A DNA stretch of 8,225 nt from positions 1 to 8,225 of the forward strand of contig JAIPFS010000055.1 in assembly GCA_021736545.1 (NCBI GenBank), read 5' to 3'. This document shows positions 5,427 through 8,225 of this stretch, in pieces. The notes beneath the pieces are model-generated. The model made no database searches and was not told where the DNA came from. It was given only the letters and a program-made list of their open reading frames with translations. Both the position numbers and the translations under genes were made by a program. The DNA comes from Spirochaetia bacterium (GTDB lineage: Bacteria > Spirochaetota > Spirochaetia > PWKH01). How positions within the stretch are numbered: position 1 is the first letter of the stretch; each line of letters opens with the position of its first letter.

Positions 5427-6947
5427 ATGACAGGAAACATTGAAGAGAGAAAATCAAACTACGTTCTCGAAATGAAACAGATTGTGAAAACTTTTCCAGG
5501 AGTTAAAGCGCTGAATGGTGTCTCCATATCACTGAAAAGAGGAGAAGTTCTAGGCCTATTGGGTGAAAATGGTGCAGGAAAATCGACTCTTATAAAAATT
5601 CTTGCAGGTGATTATGAAATGGATTCTGGATCAATTCTCATTGATGGGAAAACTTGCAATTTTAAAACTCCTTCTGATTCACAAAAAGAGGGAATTAGAG
5701 TTATTTACCAAGAGTTGATTAGTCTTGAAACAATGACCGTGACAGAAAATATTTTTGTTAATGATTTGCCCGTAAAAGGGCCTTTTAAGCGTATAGATTG
5801 GGATCTGGCACACAAAGAAGCTGAGAAATGTTTAAAAAGTATGGGAGTAGAGATTAACCCTAAAACGTATGTCAGTGATCTTTCAGTGCATGAGAAGCAG
5901 ATTGTTGAAATTGCCAAAGCTATTCACAAGGAGACATACATTCTTGTCATGGATGAGCCTACCGCCGCACTTGGTATGAAGGATACGGAATCACTATTTT
6001 CAATTATCAAGTCATTACGTAAAAAAGGTGTGGCAATTATTTATATATCCCACCGAATGGAGGAGATTTTCAGCATTACTGATAGAGTTACTGTTCTTCG
6101 GGATGGAAATCTTATTGGTACCGAAGAAACAAAAAACACTCATTCTGATGCACTCATTTCCATGATGATAGGGAAAGAGCTGAAAAAGTTTACTCCCAAA
6201 AAGAAATATTTAGCCGATAAGGTTTGTCTCTCTGTCAGGAATCTCTCAACCGAAAGCTCTCTGAAAAACATCTCTTTTGATGTGCATGAGAGTGAAGTCC
6301 TCGGTCTTTTTGGCTTGCTGGGTTCCGGGAGATTTAACATTATACACGCATTATTTGGACTTGAAAAAATTACTCGTGGCAAAGTCTATAAAAATGGTAA
6401 AAAGATAAAAATTGGGACACCTGCCCTTTCATTAAACTCAGCAATGGGATATATGCCGCTAGACCGAAAACAAGAAGGATTAGCCCTGGATTTAACTGTT
6501 CGTGAGAATATTACTCTTTGTAACATAGACAATTTAGGAAACCATATTATGATTGATTCAATTTTAGAGAATCAAAAAGTTGAGCATTGGATTAAGGAAT
6601 TAAATATTAAGACAAGCTCAAAAGAAACAATCGTTGGAACCTTGTCGGGAGGGAACCAGCAAAAAATTGTATTGGCAAAAATGCTTGAAAGAGATTCAAA
6701 AATTTTACTTATGATAGAACCCACCCGAGGAGTTGATGTTGGAGCTAAAGCTGAAATTTACCAGAAAATCGAAGACCTTTGTTCAGAAGGATACAGTATA
6801 GTAGTTGCTTCAAGTGATATTCCAGAAATGATATCAATTTGTGACAGAATAGAAGTTCTGAAAAAAGGTGAAATTATTAAAACTTTAACAAAAGGAGAAA
6901 TGAATAAGTCTTCACTTTTAACAGCTGCTGCAGGAGGGGAAGTATGA
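5427..6947 (+). CDS. Sugar ABC transporter ATP-binding protein, duplicated (RbsA/AraG/MglA-type)
   Basis: A 506-residue ATPase made of two fused ABC domains, powering sugar import from the cytoplasmic face of the membrane. Domain one has Walker A GENGAGKST (46-54), Q-loop Q95, a divergent signature LSVHEKQ (152-158), Walker B LVMDEP (173-178) and switch H209. Domain two is the usual degenerate half, with GLLGSGR (296-302) instead of Walker A. It has a perfect signature LSGGNQQK (406-413), then LLMIEPTRGVDVGAK (427-441) and an S-S-D in place of the switch His. In domain two the Walker B aspartate is replaced by I430, while the following Glu is kept. The organisation is the carbohydrate-uptake-2 type that uses one double ATPase with RbsC-like permeases. 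AAAGGA (5412-5417) lies nine bases before the ATG, inside the isomerase gene. The 3' end overlaps the permease start by four bases. Confidence 0.95.
   Translation: MTGNIEERKSNYVLEMKQIVKTFPGVKALNGVSISLKRGEVLGLLGENGAGKSTLIKILAGDYEMDSGSILIDGKTCNFKTPSDSQKEGIRVIYQELISLETMTVTENIFVNDLPVKGPFKRIDWDLAHKEAEKCLKSMGVEINPKTYVSDLSVHEKQIVEIAKAIHKETYILVMDEPTAALGMKDTESLFSIIKSLRKKGVAIIYISHRMEEIFSITDRVTVLRDGNLIGTEETKNTHSDALISMMIGKELKKFTPKKKYLADKVCLSVRNLSTESSLKNISFDVHESEVLGLFGLLGSGRFNIIHALFGLEKITRGKVYKNGKKIKIGTPALSLNSAMGYMPLDRKQEGLALDLTVRENITLCNIDNLGNHIMIDSILENQKVEHWIKELNIKTSSKETIVGTLSGGNQQKIVLAKMLERDSKILLMIEPTRGVDVGAKAEIYQKIEDLCSEGYSIVVASSDIPEMISICDRIEVLKKGEIIKTLTKGEMNKSSLLTAAAGGEV
6932..6939 (+). promoter_or_regulatory. 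Shine-Dalgarno of the first permease, inside the ATPase gene
   Basis: AGGAGGGG lies within the last codons of the ATPase gene. GGAGG (6933-6937) is six bases before the ATG at 6944 and nine before the ATG at 6947. Both starts are usable and differ by one methionine. Confidence 0.6.
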
Positions 6948-7912
6948 TGCAAATACATTTGAAAAAGGAATTTGATACGATATACATTCTTTACAGCATA
7001 CTTATTCTTATGCTTCTTGTTTTTTCTATTTCCTCAAGAGATTTCTTTTCTCCCTATAACATATCCTCAATGCTTACAAATATTGCTTACAATGGTATTT
7101 TAGCTGGTACTATGACTCTTCTCCTTATTAGTGGTTCAATTGATATTTCTGTGGGAGGAATTATAGGCTTCCTGACAAGTCTTATGGCTTTTCTTTATGA
7201 AACAAACTCTGGGCTTCCCAGTTATTTAATCATTTTACTTGGAATTGTTTGCGGGGTAGCTATTGGACTTTGCAATGGATTTTTAATTACAAAATTTTCT
7301 CTTGATCCAATTATAGTAACCTTGGGTATGATGGCGATAACTAGAGGAATGGCCTATGTTATTACTAAAGGGGTTTCAGTCTTAATGATGGAACCTCTGA
7401 CCTCTTTCATTGGGCTTGGTACTGTAGCTTTTATTCCAAATGCTTTTTTGATTATGCTTATTATTTATGTAATCCTACATCTTGTTCTTAAAAAATTTAA
7501 AATTGGCAGGAGAATATTTTCAATTGGGGTGAATGAGAAAGCTGCTTTCACTGCAGGTATTCCTATTGTAAAGACAAAATTATTTTTATTTGCACTCAGC
7601 GGAGGTGCAGCAGCAGTAAGCAGCATTATTCTAATTGGTCAATCAGCAGTAGGGATGCCGCAACATGGTATGGGGTCAGAATTTGAGGCTATAACTGCTG
7701 CTTTGTTAGGCGGAACACTGTTCACCGGGGGGAAGGGGTCAATCAATGGAACCTTAGCAGGTGTTCTTATTCTTGGTGTCCTGTTTACAGGCCTAACAAT
7801 TGTCGGTGTAAAAGCCGTACAAATAAACCTATTTAAGGGAATTTTGCTCTTAGTTGTAGTTGCATTATATGAATATAAAGAAAAAAAAATTACTAAAAAG
7901 GAAATCGCATGA
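6944..7912 (+). CDS. Sugar ABC transporter permease (RbsC-type, BPD_transp_2), first of two
   Basis: This 322-residue integral membrane protein forms half of the sugar channel. Hydrophobic segments at about 13-30, 46-62, 66-86, 94-118, 123-143, 162-183, 212-233, 246-262, 268-287 and 295-311 give the roughly ten-helix topology of RbsC/AraH permeases. Family landmarks are the loop GSIDISVGGIIGF (64-76), the cytoplasmic coupling loop KIGRRIFSIGVNEKAAFTAG (186-205) that contacts the ATPase, and GSEFEAITAALLGGTLFTGG (244-263) followed by KGSINGTLAG. The start overlaps the ATPase stop (ATGA) and the stop overlaps the next permease start (ATGA), so three transporter parts are translationally coupled. 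The full-length protein has no visible defects. Sugar specificity cannot be read from it. Confidence 0.94.
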   Translation: MMQIHLKKEFDTIYILYSILILMLLVFSISSRDFFSPYNISSMLTNIAYNGILAGTMTLLLISGSIDISVGGIIGFLTSLMAFLYETNSGLPSYLIILLGIVCGVAIGLCNGFLITKFSLDPIIVTLGMMAITRGMAYVITKGVSVLMMEPLTSFIGLGTVAFIPNAFLIMLIIYVILHLVLKKFKIGRRIFSIGVNEKAAFTAGIPIVKTKLFLFALSGGAAAVSSIILIGQSAVGMPQHGMGSEFEAITAALLGGTLFTGGKGSINGTLAGVLILGVLFTGLTIVGVKAVQINLFKGILLLVVVALYEYKEKKITKKEIA

Positions 7913-8225
7913 ATTCTAACAGAAAAGCAGTACAAGATAGGATGTATACTCTTTTATTTAAAAAGATGGGATTTCAAAGAAATATTATTCCAGCATTGTT
8001 TATTCTTTTACTTTTACTTGTTCTTTTATTCAGTTTGTCGACAGAAAATTTTTTTACAATCTCTAATGCCAAAAGCATCTTAAGTAATATATCTGTTAAG
8101 GCAATTATGGCTATTGGGCTGACTTTTGTTTTTCTTATAGGAGGTATGGATCTTTCCATAGGATCACAGCTAGGGTTTACTGTCATTTGTGCATTACTTT
8201 TTTCTCATATGGGAATACCCTTTAT
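7909..8225 (+). CDS. Second RbsC-type sugar ABC permease, 3' end outside window
   Basis: The ATG at 7909 overlaps the previous stop (ATGA, 7909-7912) and has AAAAGGA (7896-7902) six bases upstream. The frame is open for 105 codons to the window edge. The N-terminus is basic and cytoplasmic (MNSNRKAVQDRM), followed by a hydrophobic helix at about 26-43 (IIPALFILLLLLVLLFSLS) and a second at about 62-78. Then comes the family hallmark GGMDLSIGSQLGF at 78-90, equivalent to GSIDISVGGIIGF of the upstream permease. The two permeases are clearly different proteins, so the channel is probably a heterodimer, as in rhamnose and autoinducer-2 type importers, rather than a homodimer as in ribose import. 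About two thirds of the gene lies beyond the window. Confidence 0.9.
   Translation, partial: MNSNRKAVQDRMYTLLFKKMGFQRNIIPALFILLLLLVLLFSLSTENFFTISNAKSILSNISVKAIMAIGLTFVFLIGGMDLSIGSQLGFTVICALLFSHMGIPF

Noticed and set aside
5705..6382. Two minus-strand open frames inside the ATPase gene
   Set aside because: Shadow frames opposite conserved ABC motifs; the translations have no protein-like pattern.
6758..6958. Minus-strand open frame over the ATPase/permease junction
   Set aside because: Antisense to two firmly identified coupled genes and with no independent support.
7881..7889. Nine-A run near the end of the first permease as a programmed frameshift site
   Set aside because: The frame continues normally to a stop that overlaps the next start, and A-runs are common in this AT-rich DNA.
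7639..8186. Two minus-strand open frames opposite the permeases
   Set aside because: Long antisense frames are common opposite hydrophobic, T-rich permease codons; the plus-strand genes explain the sequence.

Overview
This window carries a sugar uptake and catabolism operon with its own divergently transcribed AraC-type regulator. It appears to sit beside a fragment of unrelated, more GC-rich DNA. The host is most likely a bacterium with a periplasm. The solute-binding protein has a plain Sec signal peptide ending in S-L-H-A and no lipobox cysteine, which argues against a typical Firmicute. The moderately low GC, A/G-rich Shine-Dalgarno sites and overall style would suit a spirochaete (Sphaerochaeta/Treponema-like). 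That is an inference from style, not a taxonomic identification.

Layout. Bases 2-178 hold the C-terminal end of a plus-strand gene with about 55% GC and strongly GC-ending codons (about 45 of 58). From about base 205 the sequence becomes AT-rich and stays so. Bases 259-1182 (minus strand) encode an AraC-family regulator. The 118-base divergent region to 1300 holds three direct repeats of TTTTGTCCATT, two of them spaced exactly 21 bp apart and ending against a -35-like box. This arrangement suggests an AraC-type activator site driving the rightward operon. The operon runs: periplasmic sugar-binding protein (1301-2416), intergenic hairpin (2442-2468), RhaM-family mutarotase (2504-2818), uroporphyrinogen-decarboxylase-family protein (2853-3953), L-fucose/L-arabinose-isomerase-family protein (4004-5425), duplicated sugar ABC ATPase (5427-6947), RbsC-type permease (6944-7912) and a second RbsC-type permease cut by the window end (7909 onward). 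The last four genes are packed tightly (1-bp gap, then two ATGA overlaps).

Working model. The binding protein captures a sugar in the periplasm, and the ATPase with two different permeases imports it. The mutarotase interconverts its anomers and the isomerase converts the aldose to a ketose. The mutarotase points to L-rhamnose, L-fucose or a related 6-deoxy sugar. The isomerase, however, is from the AraA/FucI superfamily and not the RhaA family, and no kinase or aldolase lies in the window. The uroporphyrinogen-decarboxylase-family protein has no established role in sugar breakdown and is the least explained part of the operon. No RNA genes, CRISPR arrays or insertion sequences were seen.
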